Source: Tanypteryx hageni (Eukaryota > Arthropoda > Insecta > Odonata > Petaluridae). From it: a stretch of DNA of 64,000 bases. The notes below the pieces were generated by a model. That model was not told the origin of the DNA. It did no database searches and saw nothing but the letters and a program-made list of their open reading frames with translations. The stretch is taken from NCBI GenBank assembly GCA_028673005.1, contig CM054116.1:99178207-99242206 (forward strand), read 5' to 3'. Shown here one piece after another: positions 1-11,581 of the stretch. The translations under genes and the position numbers were made by a program. Position 1 is the first letter of the stretch; the number at the start of each line of letters is the position of its first letter.

Positions 1-2989
1 GAAACACCAAAGGCGCGAGAATAAAATCTTAGCACCCTGTAATTAATAAGAGGATAAGGTATGTTACAATAACTTCAACGCCTTCGAGTAAAGCTCACAG
101 GAGTGTGAATATTCATAAGAGACAAAATTGAGGTTGTGAAACACTTTCCGAGTAGCGAATACAAGACTGTGAATCCAAAAACGTAACGGAAAAATCAGCC
201 TGTTAAATGGTATACCAAAACAAAGAAATAAATTTCTCTAGAGAAACTGGCAGAAATTGTCAAACTCCATGTATACAACAGTATTATGCCCAAAGTACAC
301 TTTCAACCAAAAGTCCATAAAACACAAAAGTTTAACGTATTTTCAACCCTCTTAATGTCAATAATACAAATGCTACAGGTATAATCAGATAATTAAAACT
401 GAATATCAACTTATACATAGTATAGTATTCTTGATCAAGTTTTTACTCTAATGCATTCCATACTTCAAAAAAGTTAAAACATATTACTACATGTAGATAG
501 TTATTAATATATACCTAAGAAAATTAAACTTCTCTCTGGATAAACTATTCAGATAGCACGTTTAACTGTTCAGATCGCATACTAAAATACTGTTAACTAT
601 TTTTGTCTGTTGATCGAAATTTGGCTGCAGATTAAAAGAATGAATCTCATAAACCAATATTTTGAAAGAAATCCTTTCAAAAGATATTGAAATGTATTTT
701 ATTTAGCAAGTATTTTCAAAGAACATGTCTGTTGTAGGGTTAACTTCATAAACACTTATGGATTCATGAAGCAGCATATATTCATTGGTATATAATTTAT
801 GCTGATAAAGATATCCTGAGGATGGTTACTTGTACTATAATACTCTTCAAAAATTTTTTTAACATGTTGGATCAGGAGATACACTTTCTTCAATATCTGT
901 TCCTTTCTAGAAAATAGTGCCTCAAAACATTTTGTTATTGGTAGCATCACACAAATTGCTACACTTACATCCCATAACTAAGAATTCTGCTTGAAGCCAA
1001 AAACAAATATTAAAATTAATAAAATGATAATAAAGGCAAAATTGTCTCAAACAGATCATTATCATGATAGAAACTAGGGTCAAGTCCACCCTCTTAACCA
1101 TAAGGGTTATGATAAACATTATTCTGCTTATAATCAACATTTAAAAAATTAAATTAAGAAAATTATCATACAAAAATTTACTTTAGTGTAACATAGCTGA
1201 AGAAAAAAACATTCAGTAGTAAATTGAAGTATTATCACTCAATAAAACAGAAGTTGGCTTATACATGATTGCAAGAAAGAACTTTAAAGAATTAATGTTT
1301 TAGCAGAAGTTGGTTATTGGATTGCATAGTGATTAAATACAAGAATTTCCATTTTAATTATTGATTTCACATGTAAAAATAAATATGAGAAAGAATACAT
1401 GGAGAACTACTGAACATTTAATGGAATAAACTTCTGAAAGTGACAAAAATAAAAAATAGTATTCATGGAAAACCTCATTCTAGCTGATGAAAAGCTTGTG
1501 TGTAGATTTGTGACAAATTTATATGATAGGAATCTCTAATAAATATATTTTATACTTGGAAGGGAATACTAAAATGGGATATTTTTAATACGGTAAATTA
1601 CAAAAAATGCTAATGTTAATTATCTAACTTTGCTTTGAAATGATAACTTCAGAGTAAATATGCATATTAGAATATTTTGATTTCATTTAATTCGAATATC
1701 TACAATCTGAACTTGGATATGATGTCAATCTGTACTCCATGAATAGTCTCTATTAAGGTTTCAATGAGAATTAATGGAGAGAGAAAATTCTTCAGTTATA
1801 GAAACATTTCAGTATATTCCTAAGGGATATAGAGAAACGAAAGAATTACATGCAAAAATTTTGACTACATTCCCACTGTATGGTAAGCACAGTTTAGTAA
1901 GAATTTCTTTGCTGATGTATGGGTTATTCTGATGTATGTATCTTTCAGGAAGGAGCAAAAATTTTATTAATGATTTATGACAGCAGTTTCCAAACCTCCT
2001 TCACCAAAGAAAACTCTCCTTACCACCCTATCCCTCATTGTATCATGTTCAATCACAGTTCATTAACAATACCTACTGGACCTACAATAGCAATAATTAT
2101 AGCCACTTTTAGAAAAATATAGACACAAACAACATGTCTTAGCCACTAGAGGGCTGCATATTGTAAGTCTTACAATTAGGATCTTTTGCACCCTCCCCCG
2201 ATCTACCAACCACACCCTAGTTTGGAAACCATCGATTTATGGCATTGCTTTTGTATCGTTTGATTAAATGTGACAAACATTCATTAATCTTGAAGGTTAT
2301 GATTTCATTGCGTTGTTAAAAAAATTCGCAAATTTCTCACAAAATAAAAACTTTTTAATAGTAAACAATGCATCCCCATTTGTCCCCATTGTTTTCATTA
2401 GCTAAAATATCTAGTTTGATACTTCAATAGTATACTGATGTAGCAATATCTTTTGATTAACATACATATATATTTGCATTGGCACTAGATACAAATTATT
2501 AATCCTTACTTGTCACTATTCTAAATTATATTTGCCACACCTTGTGAAAGCAACTTTTCTCATTTGTTTTGATTTACTATTTTGACAGAAATTCCTTATA
2601 ATAAATCCACATAATGGAAAAATTTCATATAGGAAGTTCATCAATGGCAATCATTAAAATTACCAAATGCTATTCTTAGGCAACATCAATTCTTACTTAA
2701 ACAATGACATCTGAATAAGTTTAATAAATACTTCTTAAGATTTAGACACTTCTGTCATATAATGAATTTCTAATCTATGGGACTGAATTATAAATTTGAT
2801 AGAACTTGGAGAATTTTGGCAAATGTAATGAAAAAGATATTGAAAAAACAAGAACGTTAAATAAATGACCAGTTAGTACAAGACTTGCAAAAATTGTACG
2901 AGATTTTCTTAACACTTTCGGACTGACACATAAAAAACATAAGCGAACAATCACCGAGTTTCACATAATCACAAACATTAAATGTATTA
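1..2989. other. AT-rich non-coding flank
   Basis: No gene is visible on either strand. The stretch is AT-rich with only short ORFs of 60-72 codons that lack recognisable domains, codon bias or convincing splice context. By position it is downstream or intronic sequence of the minus-strand exon at 3062-5335, whose donor site opens toward this region. No further exon of that gene could be recognised here. Confidence 0.5.
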
Positions 2990-3061
2990 TTACAACATGC
3001 AGGATATACGAGTATATGTAAACAGAAAAATGAAAATAAACAAAATAAGAATACTACTCAC

Positions 3062-5335
3062 CCTAGGGCGTTCTCTGGACTTGATGATCATGCCATCATT
3101 CTCAATATAATCTGGCACAGTGCTGCGGTCCACAAAGCTGAATATCACTGAGTTCTGCGGTTCATTCCATCGACTCCTTGAATCCCACAAACCTGCCTTG
3201 ACAGGTTGTGCCTCGGTTGTATCCTCTGAAGTTTTCTTCAGAGGAGTAACCTTAGCTGGCTCTACTTTAGAAAGACTTGGCACTTCTTTCACCACTGTCA
3301 CTAATTTTGTGGCCCCAGCAGGTGGCGAAACTAGCTGAGGTGGAGTGGTCGACACTTTTCTAGTTGGTGCTGGTGCTTCCGTGGACTTCACCCTGTTTAT
3401 GTGGTTCTTCTCCTTCTCTCTTTCAGTCAGCGCGGATTTCACGACATCGGGCGGGGTCGAGGAGGTTGACTGCAGTGGCGCTATGCTACGAGGAGGAGTT
3501 GCCCTCCTGACAGTTGACCCAGGAGGCGTAGGAGGCTTAGCCATGGGCCTTATTATCCCTACCTGGCGAGGAACACTTTCAGCACCATGCGTCGAAACCA
3601 ATGGAGAACCTCCAGGAAGGTGAGACTTTGGCTTCTGGGAACCATCGAATCTGAACTCGATGGACAAGCCGTCTTTGCGTATGTTCTCTAGCGCAGCGCG
3701 GGGGACGGCTCTCGTGTCCCCGTCGTCGTTTCCCATTTGCCCATTTGGTAGAACGGCATCTGGTAGTGGGCTGGGAGGCTTTGCTTCCGTTGGAGATGAT
3801 TTTGGCGGGGTTTTGTTTATTGACGCCGCCTTTAATGGCTTGGTTGGCGAGGTCTTCTTAGCCGATGCCTGGGAAGGAGGCGTAATCCCTGCAGGTTTTG
3901 ATATTGCTGGCAAAAGCGACGTAGGAGAGGTCTTCACAGTTGTTGGCAGCAAAGGAGGGCGAGTATCCGAGGGCTGTTTAACCATTTTCTGGGGACTTTC
4001 AGGGCCAACCTTCTGAGGCGTCACTTTTACACTCGAGGCCACATTGGTTTTTGCAGAAGACATTTGTAGGATAACTGGTTTAGGAGAGAGTTGAGGTTTA
4101 GGACCATGTGGAGGGGAGGGTGGAGGAATAGCAACGGCAGGAGTGGCCCTAACGATGAGACTCGAAGTTGCAACACCATTCGTGGCCCTCGCAGTTTTCT
4201 TTCCCCCCGGGGATGTCGGAGGAGAAGAATACTCGAATATTTTAAGAGTTTGCCTCACTACATCGGGAGGAGGAAGCTCTTCTTCTACCACCCCACTATG
4301 TTTCACCCTCCTTCCTTCACTATCCGTCACCACTTCCTTGCTTCCTTCGATGATAATGACATCCTCTTTCGCCAAAGTTGGTGACAACAATCCGGACACT
4401 GGGGACTTCAGTTCGACTCTGAGAAGCGTTTCAACCGACCGGGCCCTCTTGAGCGATTCGGGTGGTAAGTGAAGTGTGGGCCGAGTTGTAACGGCTCCCG
4501 TTCTTTTGTTGTATCTACCAACCTTATTGATGGCCGGTTTGCTTTCCACCGCCTGAGAATCCTTTGGTGATTGCTGAATAGGTCCGTCCAAGATATCCTC
4601 TAAGCTAGCCGCCCTTCTCATGGAAGCAAGAGGTGGCCTAACACCCTTCGACTGCGATTCCCGTAAGGTCATGCTTAAATATTTACTCCGTAGGCGGTTC
4701 ACTATCCCGGGTCCGTAGCGCAGTTCTTCATCATCATCGTCGTCGGGGGTCGACACCGAGCCTTTGGAAGATCTTCTGCGGGTGCCGGCGCGGCCAACTC
4801 CCGGCCTTTTAACATCACCGGATGGGGGTTTACTCCGACTTTTCGAGAGGTGAGCACCATCGGCTACGGCGGCGGCCGCTTGCCCGTCCTTACCGCCGTT
4901 CATCCTGGAGATGGAAACGGCGTCGCACTCGAGACCTTCCAGCTTCATAGCGACACACTTCACTCCACTTCCTCCCGCGCGGGATTCAGGAGAGCGTCTG
5001 ATGGACTCTCCGGATATAGCGGAGAAAGCAGCCGCGGCCGTCTTCACAGCTCCGCTAGCTCCAGCAACAAGCAAACTTGCGGCCGCCGAGTTCAAGGCAC
5101 CGCCGCTACCAGGCGTAGGTATGCCTCCGTGGGTTCGGGCAAGTAATGCTCTCCTCCTCAAAATAAGCTCCCGCTTCCATGGCGGGATAGCGGAGTCTAA
5201 GCTGTCCTCCGACTGGGTCCTACTCGACATTCTTCCACCCCCCCCAACTCCCTCTTCCTCCGACTCCTCTCTTCCCCTCTTCTCCCTCGAGAGTACTGTT
5301 ATCAGAGAGGGCAGGACCGCGACTTCCTGAGGCAC
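3062..5335 (-). CDS. 5' coding exon of a phostensin/taperin-like cytoskeletal protein
   Basis: This is a 758-codon open exon, GC-rich against its flanks, ending in phase 0 at a consensus donor (CCTAGG|GTGAGT, intron begins at 3061). The frame stays open for 23 more codons into the intron and stops at 2990. The product is low-complexity, Pro/Ser/Thr/Lys-rich and probably largely disordered. Near the N terminus is AIPPWKRELILRRRALLAR (residues 49-67); the IPxWKxxLLxRRR pattern recalls the N-terminal motif of phostensin and taperin, which bind PP1 and actin. Other ordered-looking islands are GIVNRLRSKYL (210-220), ASLEDILDG (243-251), a PPDVVRQTLKIFE segment in the middle and FSFVDRSTVPDYIENDG close to the exon end. 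Two starts are possible: Met1 at 5335 and Met36 at 5230, which opens directly into MSSRTQSEDSLDS; the second is attractive because the motif follows at once. Coding status is well supported. The family name is an inference from short motifs, and the remaining exons are missing from view. Confidence 0.75.
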
Positions 5336-5730
5336 AATACGATGCGAATGGTCAGAGGAGGGGAATGAACGGTTGGGGAGAGATGAGTGAGAGTTGCAAG
5401 GGAGTGGTTGAACCGAATATGGTTCCTATAGATGCATTGTGAGGATCAGGTATACCTGAAAATGGGGCCGAAACGGGTATGACAACTTCTTCGTGTAAGA
5501 ATCACAGGGAACCGTAATATTGGAATGCATCTTGGAAGACTAATGTTGACTAGAACACACTCAATTCTTCTTCTGTTGTAGTATAAAACTATAAAAACGG
5601 CTCAATTTTTGTTCATTAGAAAATGGATCACTAACGTATTTCCCTAGTTACAGCCCCAACGGAGGAGGCGGAGGTATGACGTCATATTGCCGTAGGCACG
5701 ACATCTGACCATTTCCATTCAAACTAAATA
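5336..5730 (-). promoter_or_regulatory. Putative promoter and 5' UTR of the phostensin-like gene
   Basis: This region lies immediately upstream of the minus-strand start codon and is richer in G+C and CpG than the flanks. It contains a perfect palindromic cAMP-response-element sequence TGACGTCA at 5677-5684, roughly 345-450 bases from the two candidate start codons. No TATA box or transcription start can be placed with certainty. It also forms most of the short spacer between this gene and the 3' end of the coiled-coil gene. Confidence 0.3.
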
Positions 5731-6295
5731 AAACAGTTCACTGTAGAAATGTTTGAATAAGGTGTTAACGTGTTAATTTCTGCACGTGTTTGCGAAGTTT
5801 TAAGTCAATCCTTTAAAAAAATACAGAGATCGAATTTTTATACTTACCTTTAGAATATTGAAAGTATTTTGTGCGGAAGTTGAAATGTTTTTATTACATG
5901 ATTGTACAGAACTCTCGTGTGATTCCGGATCCACTGAAACTTCTCAAAAGTGTTGTTTGTCATAGAGTTTTTGATGTATTTAATCATTTATTTAAAAGTA
6001 AAAGCTTCCATTGCCAGACTACTACTACTACAAAATACATCCAAACTAAATAAAAAGTTCCAATAAAATTAAATGAAAGGGTTGTATTTGTATGAGCGTT
6101 ATGAGTATGAGGTTTTAATCTTTAATATCTCAACTGTAAGCAGTAGGTCTTAACAAATTTTAATTTTATATTAGTCGGTTTTATTTCATCGAAAACTTCA
6201 CTTAAACTTTTTATTCATGGGGTTTCTTTACGGTCTTCGGGTTAACTCTCTTGCAATACACCTTAATAAATAATTAATCAAAATGTTTTTAATTT

Positions 6296-6301
6296 TTTAT
6301 T
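6296..6301 (-). terminator. Candidate polyadenylation signal of the coiled-coil gene
   Basis: Read on the minus strand the hexamer is AATAAA, about 165 bases past the stop codon at 6467. It is a plausible end of transcription for the gene with its last exon at 6467-7807. AATAAA-like hexamers are common in AT-rich DNA, and a second one lies near 6208-6216, so this is only a candidate. Confidence 0.35.
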
Positions 6302-6466
6302 GAAATAGATCTTGAATGGTACGTTTTATAAGCAGTATTTACAAGCCAGTTAAATAGCATCTGAATTCTTCTTAGAACTAGTTTATATTTCTCGATCATA
6401 ATATATTAACCTACGAAAGATTGCACTAGCAAAATATAGGCTTTAAAATTGAGTGGATCAAATAAC

Positions 6467-7807
6467 TTAATTTCGATTATTATCAGATCCATCGTTGTTA
6501 TCAATGGGTAATTTTATTTGGCACTTTTCAATCAATTTTAAGATTCTTTCTTGGCCATATTTAAAAAATAACTCAGTCAATCCTCTATATACATCTCTAT
6601 TGCCCTCTTCTTGTCTCTCGTACTCGTTTGAAGATCCTTTAAAACGCCTATGCTTTTGCCTGTTAACCATCACTTCCTGCGTTTTAATTTCTTCCCCAAA
6701 ACCTAATGTAAATTTCTGACGAATAGTTTTATCCATATGTGTTGGCTCTTTACTTTTTGTTTCTCCGGTTTGATTTAAGATACATTCTTCATCATGCCGA
6801 GCATCATTATCACAATATCCTGTGAAAATATGGTCTGGGAGAGCTATTGTTTTGAGCTTATCCATCCTTTTGGGTGCTATATTTTGACTTGCAGTTATTC
6901 CTTCATTGCTTTCTCTTGAATATAAAATTTGATTCTTGGTTTTATTCATGTTACAAGCATTTTTATTGGACGAAATTGAATCGCTAGAGCTTTTAAAATT
7001 GGTAGGTTTTGCCCTTTCAGACATACTTGAAGTCTTTTCAGGATTTACATTCTGGGTATGTTTATTTTGAGTTGCACAAGGTTGACATTCACTGCATTTA
7101 TTTTCCCAGGGCTCGACACGTATAGTCATGATGCCCTGAGAATAGTTTGCATCAGCCATTTTTGAATGAAGATCATCAATCATATTTTCTTTTAATTTTT
7201 CAATGAGGTATTCTAAATTTAGTAATTTTTTCTCAAATTTAAACTCGGATTTTATTTTATCATCTACATCACCATTGGCCATCATCTCTATTATATCTTT
7301 TTTAAATAAACTTGCAGCTGAAGTGCAAATAATATCTTTCTCTGGAAAAGTTGTATCTTTAGAATAACAGTTGCACTGATTATTTGTTTGCTGGCATTGG
7401 TCAACCATTTTGGGTGCAGAGAGTTTGCTTATGAGATGCCTTGCCTCTTCTCTCAAACTTCTCTGCTTACTATTGTTATTACTATCAAAAATCGTAACTG
7501 TAGACTTTATTTCATTCATCGGAGGTTGGTATGCCTTAAAATAATCTATCAAAGAAATAGTCTGAGTTCCTGTTGATCTTAATATTAAACCATTTTCTTT
7601 GGGATTTTCGTATCTTTTACATGAAGTGAATTGGTTCAGAGCTCCATTTTCTTGGAATGAATCTTTCGGAAAGTCAGTAACTAGTGCTTGATATGTTATT
7701 GTATCTTCTGCAGCCATTCTCATTGCTTGGATAGCCTTTTTAAGTGCATTATTTTGTTCTTGTAATTTCTGAGCACCCTCTTTGGCCTGGTGAAGCTTGT
7801 CTTCTAT
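6467..7807 (-). CDS. Last exon of an unidentified coiled-coil protein
   Basis: The exon begins after the acceptor ATTTTAG at 7808-7809 and reads IEDKLHQAKEGAQKLQEQNN, a heptad-rich coiled-coil segment, before the first internal Met. It contributes 446 residues and ends at a stop at 6467. After the coiled coil (about 30 residues) the chain becomes polar and Asn/Lys/Glu-rich. It carries islands such as TQTISLIDYFKAYQ, SLREEARHLISKL, a Cys-containing stretch around QCNCYSKD, and a final helix-like segment VYRGLTELFFKYGQERILKL. Its phase (0) fits the end of the exon at 11171-11330. I do not recognise the family; long coiled coils with a disordered tail are typical of centrosomal, ciliary or Golgi-tether proteins, but nothing here selects one of these. 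It lies head-to-tail with the phostensin-like gene, about 1.1 kb away. Confidence 0.75.
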   Translation of the reverse strand: MEDKLHQAKEGAQKLQEQNNALKKAIQAMRMAAEDTITYQALVTDFPKDSFQENGALNQFTSCKRYENPKENGLILRSTGTQTISLIDYFKAYQPPMNEIKSTVTIFDSNNNSKQRSLREEARHLISKLSAPKMVDQCQQTNNQCNCYSKDTTFPEKDIICTSAASLFKKDIIEMMANGDVDDKIKSEFKFEKKLLNLEYLIEKLKENMIDDLHSKMADANYSQGIMTIRVEPWENKCSECQPCATQNKHTQNVNPEKTSSMSERAKPTNFKSSSDSISSNKNACNMNKTKNQILYSRESNEGITASQNIAPKRMDKLKTIALPDHIFTGYCDNDARHDEECILNQTGETKSKEPTHMDKTIRQKFTLGFGEEIKTQEVMVNRQKHRRFKGSSNEYERQEEGNRDVYRGLTELFFKYGQERILKLIEKCQIKLPIDNNDGSDNNRN

Positions 7808-8998
7808 CTAAAATGATAAATTATTTTATCAAAAGAGCATTCTTTCTATCATTATCAGAGGGATCAAGATAAAGAAAATGCTGTGTGTTATGAGGAATTG
7901 ACCATCATATCTTTACATTTTATGAAGTGAATCTCTTGGTTTAATTACCATCCATTAAGTATTATTTTTAATATAAAAATTATAAATTTGGTAGTTCAAT
8001 ATTTAATTTTTGAGTTCGCCTCATGTTTTCAATCTAATAATTGAACACTTCTTGATATTAGATAATCGATTTAAGAAGATGTTCACATCCTTACAAAGGA
8101 GGTTCACTTAGTAGTAATTCACCATTAGTTGATTTTTAAAAAACTTGCATTAATATATATGTAGATGTATATAACCTCGCAAATAAATAGAAAAGCACTT
8201 GAAGCATTTTCTTTAATGATAATATTTCAAGAGGCTGATTGGCCATCCAACACACATTTTCTTTAATTAAAGATTGATAAATAATTTCAAAAGTTGGCTA
8301 TACTGTAGTTTAATGTGCATATGGTTTACTTGACTATTTTATAGTAGCCGAGTTTACAATCATTATCTATGAGATGAATTTTAAAAATGTATTTACACAT
8401 TTGCATCTATTACTATACACAATGAAAATACAGTTCTCTGCTTGTTTGATGCCTTACTTGTTTTTCTAATATGGGATTTAACATTAAGCTGGAGTTGGTT
8501 TAGTTCATGACTTACAAATTAAATGAAGCTCACTATCTAAATTTCCACTTTAATGTATATACGCGGCATTTCACAGTAAAAACTGCATCATCACGTGATT
8601 TGAAGGCTTCACAATAGCAATATGAACAATGGAAGGCAGGGGAAAGAAGGTGAGAGGCTAGGGAGGAAGGCATTTTGTTGATGACTATTGTGAATTGATG
8701 AAGGGGATTGGGATTTTTGACCATTATAGGAGTAATTAGGGAAAGCCTCTCATAGTAATCAACTAGGTTTTGGAGGTAGGTTTGTGGAACTGCAGGATGG
8801 AAAGGAGTGGGGAATGGTTGAAGAATACAAAATCATTCAAAACAATGTTATTATTGGAGGAAACAGCCAGAAAAATTTCCATCTAGTCCAAGGATTCCAA
8901 CTTCAGTTTTATGAGATGTACTTTTAAAATAGTGGATCAAAATCAGTTATGTTTACAGTCAAACATGTTTTGCAGAGAGGAATGAAGGATCTTTTTCA
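7808..8998. other. Intron of the coiled-coil gene, no further feature
   Basis: This is AT-rich intron sequence between the last exon and the upstream exon at 11171-11330. It contains no recognisable element until the Penelope-like fragment near 9.0 kb. Confidence 0.5.
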
Positions 8999-9110
8999 CC
9001 CATCAACATTTATGTTCGACAATTCTTTTTCAAACTTCCTACCAGTTTGACTGATATACACCGCATCCCAGTCCTCTTGTGAGAATTTGTATGCACCACT
9101 TTTTTCAAGA
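8999..9110 (-). pseudogene. Fragment resembling a Penelope-type GIY-YIG endonuclease
   Basis: The minus frame contains GAYKFSQEDWDAVYISQTGR followed by a charged helix-like run. The spacing from GxYK to VYxxQTGR is that of the GIY-YIG nuclease domain at the C terminus of many Penelope-like retroelements (GIYKxxC...YVGQTGR). Only about 35 residues are recognisable, the usual Cys pair is missing and no reverse transcriptase is attached. It sits just outside the left end of the hAT element at 9208. Confidence 0.4.
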
Positions 9111-9207
9111 ACCTGCAAATTAGCTTTAGCAGTCACTAGTAATATACATAGATATATGGAGGTATAGAAAGCAGCTTTAACGTTTGAAGGAAGGATGTTA
9201 GTTAATT

Positions 9208-10327
9208 CAGCATTTCCCAACCTGGGAGTCACAAGAGTTTTGCAGGGAAGTCGCAAAAATGGGACAATGTATATGGAATAGTTTCAGTATTTAATTTCTT
9301 AGTTTTTTACTTTTTACATATACGAAGAATAGAAAAAGTATTGTTTTTGTGAAAAAAATCGAATTTGAGATTTCAACGGAAATACATGTTTTAAGGTCCC
9401 CTGAACACGTTTTGACTATTTTCTCGATGATGTCTGTGGGTGTATGTGATAGCTTTTTTGTGGATGCTAACTCAAAAACTATTAATCAGTTCCATGCAAA
9501 ATTTTATATTTAACATTTTTGTAAAAGTCAGAGGAATTGATTAGTTTTTGGTAAAAATCGGTCAACCGGAAGTGGGTGTTTACTCTTGCCACGTCCGTTA
9601 TTTTGAAATATTTGCTTTAATATTTGATAAATGTAAAAATGTATTTGAATAAAAGTTGTAGGAAATTTAATTTTCTACAACCTTTGTTTGAAACATTTTC
9701 CCATATAATGCATTGTTTAAGAGATATATTTTTAGCTGCCACCACCACACCACCTACCGATGACTATTGTTAACAACTGACAGTTACATCTTAGTAACGC
9801 TCCTTTTTCTTTTCTTAATTGTTGGAGCTTTGTGGCTATATCCAATATCAGAAGGCTATAGTTTGAGTTTATTTCTGTTCTTTGTAAAGACTAAAACTTT
9901 CTCGCAGTTTCTTAAAATATTATGTAACCTATTTGGAATTTTTAGAAATATGACAGATATGGAGAAAGTCATGTAGTGGCCACATCAGATATTTTCTAAG
10001 ATGCGTTGTAGCATTTTACTAAAATTATTAGATTCTTAATAAATGTACTCTACAAATTGTCCAGGATTACAGTATAACAAATTATACATACCTTTCCAAT
10101 TTATGAGTAGGACTTTAGATTTGAGCTAAATTAGATTCTAATTAATTAAATGTATTGCTATATTCATAACAAACATTAATCTTTGTGCAAATATAATAAA
10201 TATGATATTTTGAAATTAATATAACATTTTATATGTATTGGTAGATAGACGGGGATAAAGGGGTCGTGGTAAGGTCAGGTGGCATAATAGGGGGGGGTCG
10301 CAGATGCATAAAGGTTGGGAACCGCTG
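9208..10327. mobile_element. Non-autonomous hAT element with nested R1 repeat
   Basis: The left end CAGCATTTCCCAACCTGGG and the right end AGGTTGGGAACCGCTG are inverted terminal repeats of hAT type. They are flanked by AGTTAATT (9200-9207) and AATTAATT (10328-10335), a 7/8 match for an 8-bp target duplication. No transposase is present. Most of the interior is the R1 repeat and an AT-rich stretch, so R1 probably entered the element or was carried by it. It lies in an intron of the coiled-coil gene. Confidence 0.65.
9305..9993 (+). repeat. R1 interspersed repeat, copy A
   Basis: This is one of three copies of a roughly 700-bp sequence (others at about 15017-15750 and 36319-37010). All share a start near GAAAAAGTATTGT, a GATGATGTCTGTG block, an imperfect hairpin GTTGTAGGAAAT...TTTTCTACAAC, a CTGCCACCACCACACCACC block and an end at GGCCACATCAGAT. 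No terminal inverted repeats, poly(A) tail or long shared ORF were found, so the class is unknown. Copy A is the most diverged at its left end. Confidence 0.8.
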
Positions 10328-10970
10328 AATTAATTTATAAGAAATGCTGCCTAGGAATGAGAGTTTTTGTTTCATTTTCCCTGTTCTGTATAAATATATA
10401 GGATATAAGTTTAATCTTTTTTCAAGTGAATTCACAAATAAAAGTGGAAATTTAAATTGCAAGTTTGATTTCATTTTTATAATGTTGTCCTACAAATTGA
10501 TACCTTCCTAAGTTAATATGCATGATTTATTTCCACCATTCATAAATGTCAATCACTATATGTTATGAAGAGGAAGGAGGAGGCAGTAAGAATCAAAATG
10601 GTGACTCTGAACTCAGTTTAGATATAATATTTAAGCTTATAAAAATTGTTGTTGAGTTTTCTGTGCTTTTAGGCTAAGGGATTGGAATATAAATACATGA
10701 TTTTCTCTGATTTATTTTCCGTTGTATACAGATTAGCATTAGCAGTACAACCATTACATTTTAAATTATTTCATCTTACTTGAGTTCAATTTAATCAAAT
10801 GTGCAAAAAAGTAATTAATATATGTGAAAATACTGGTAAATTAATTCCTATTTATTGAAAAATAAATGTGATAGTATTCAAAGTTACACTTACAAATTTC
10901 AGATAAGCTATCAACAGGTGGAGGAAGTGCAAAATATGATCTAGTATTTGAATTACAAATCAAGTTTTAA

Positions 10971-10982
<12 letters not shown>

Positions 10983-11022
<40 letters not shown>
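10983..11022. repeat. TA microsatellite
   Basis: A run of alternating T and A about 40 bases long follows a short TG run. Confidence 0.95.
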
Positions 11023-11026
<4 letters not shown>

Positions 11027-11170
11027 GATATATTAAGTATATATGGAAGAAGAAGTACATATATTCAAAATCTTAATTTAAAATAAGAACAAATGTTGAG
11101 AGGAGATGATTCTCAAAAATGTTGTTCATGAAGGAAGAGTGAATCCAGTTAACTGAATGAACTATCCAAC

Positions 11171-11330
11171 CTCTTTTGTATAAGCATCTTTTTTTCCCTC
11201 TGCCTTGATTTTGGCCTTCAATAGTTCTGTCATTTGTTTTTTGATTGATATCACATGGCATTTTATCTTTTGCTCTTCATTCTTATGATATTCACAGGTT
11301 TTACAAGGGATATTGGTGAGATCTTTATAT
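11171..11330 (-). CDS. Internal exon of the coiled-coil gene
   Basis: Read on the minus strand an acceptor TCTTGCAG (ending 11331) is followed by one base that completes the AG left by the exon at 18253. The frame then runs open for 53 codons: YKDLTNIPCKTCEYHKNEEQ, then a Lys/Glu-rich helix ending DAYTKE. It ends in phase 0 at 11171, matching the phase-0 start of the last exon at 7807. The donor GAG|GTTGGA is weak, the least certain point. A Cys pair CKTC interrupts the coiled coil. Without this exon the flanking exons would join out of frame (an immediate stop), which is the main argument for it. Confidence 0.6.
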
Positions 11331-11497
11331 CTGCAAGATTAACTTTTATGTGAATGATTAGTGCATAGAAATTTTGTTTTTATCTTTACAGTAATTGAGA
11401 AGAATTACAGTGCTCTCTGGTTGTACAAAAAGTGGGAAGCACATTGATCTGCATTATAAAGCCTCCCACAGTATTGTCAAGTACATGATCCCTTTAT

Positions 11498-11501
<4 letters not shown>

Positions 11502-11556
<55 letters not shown>
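11502..11556. repeat. TA microsatellite at the edge of a TIR element
   Basis: About 55 bases of TA repeat run into a short CA run and then directly into the left end of the element at 11563. Confidence 0.95.
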
Positions 11557-11564
<8 letters not shown>

Positions 11565-11581
11565 GGGTGATGAAAAATTCG

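Noticed and set aside
3120..5330. Several plus-strand ORFs of 72-139 codons
   Set aside because: They lie opposite the 758-codon minus-strand exon and exist because that exon is GC-rich and repetitive; no domain or splice support.
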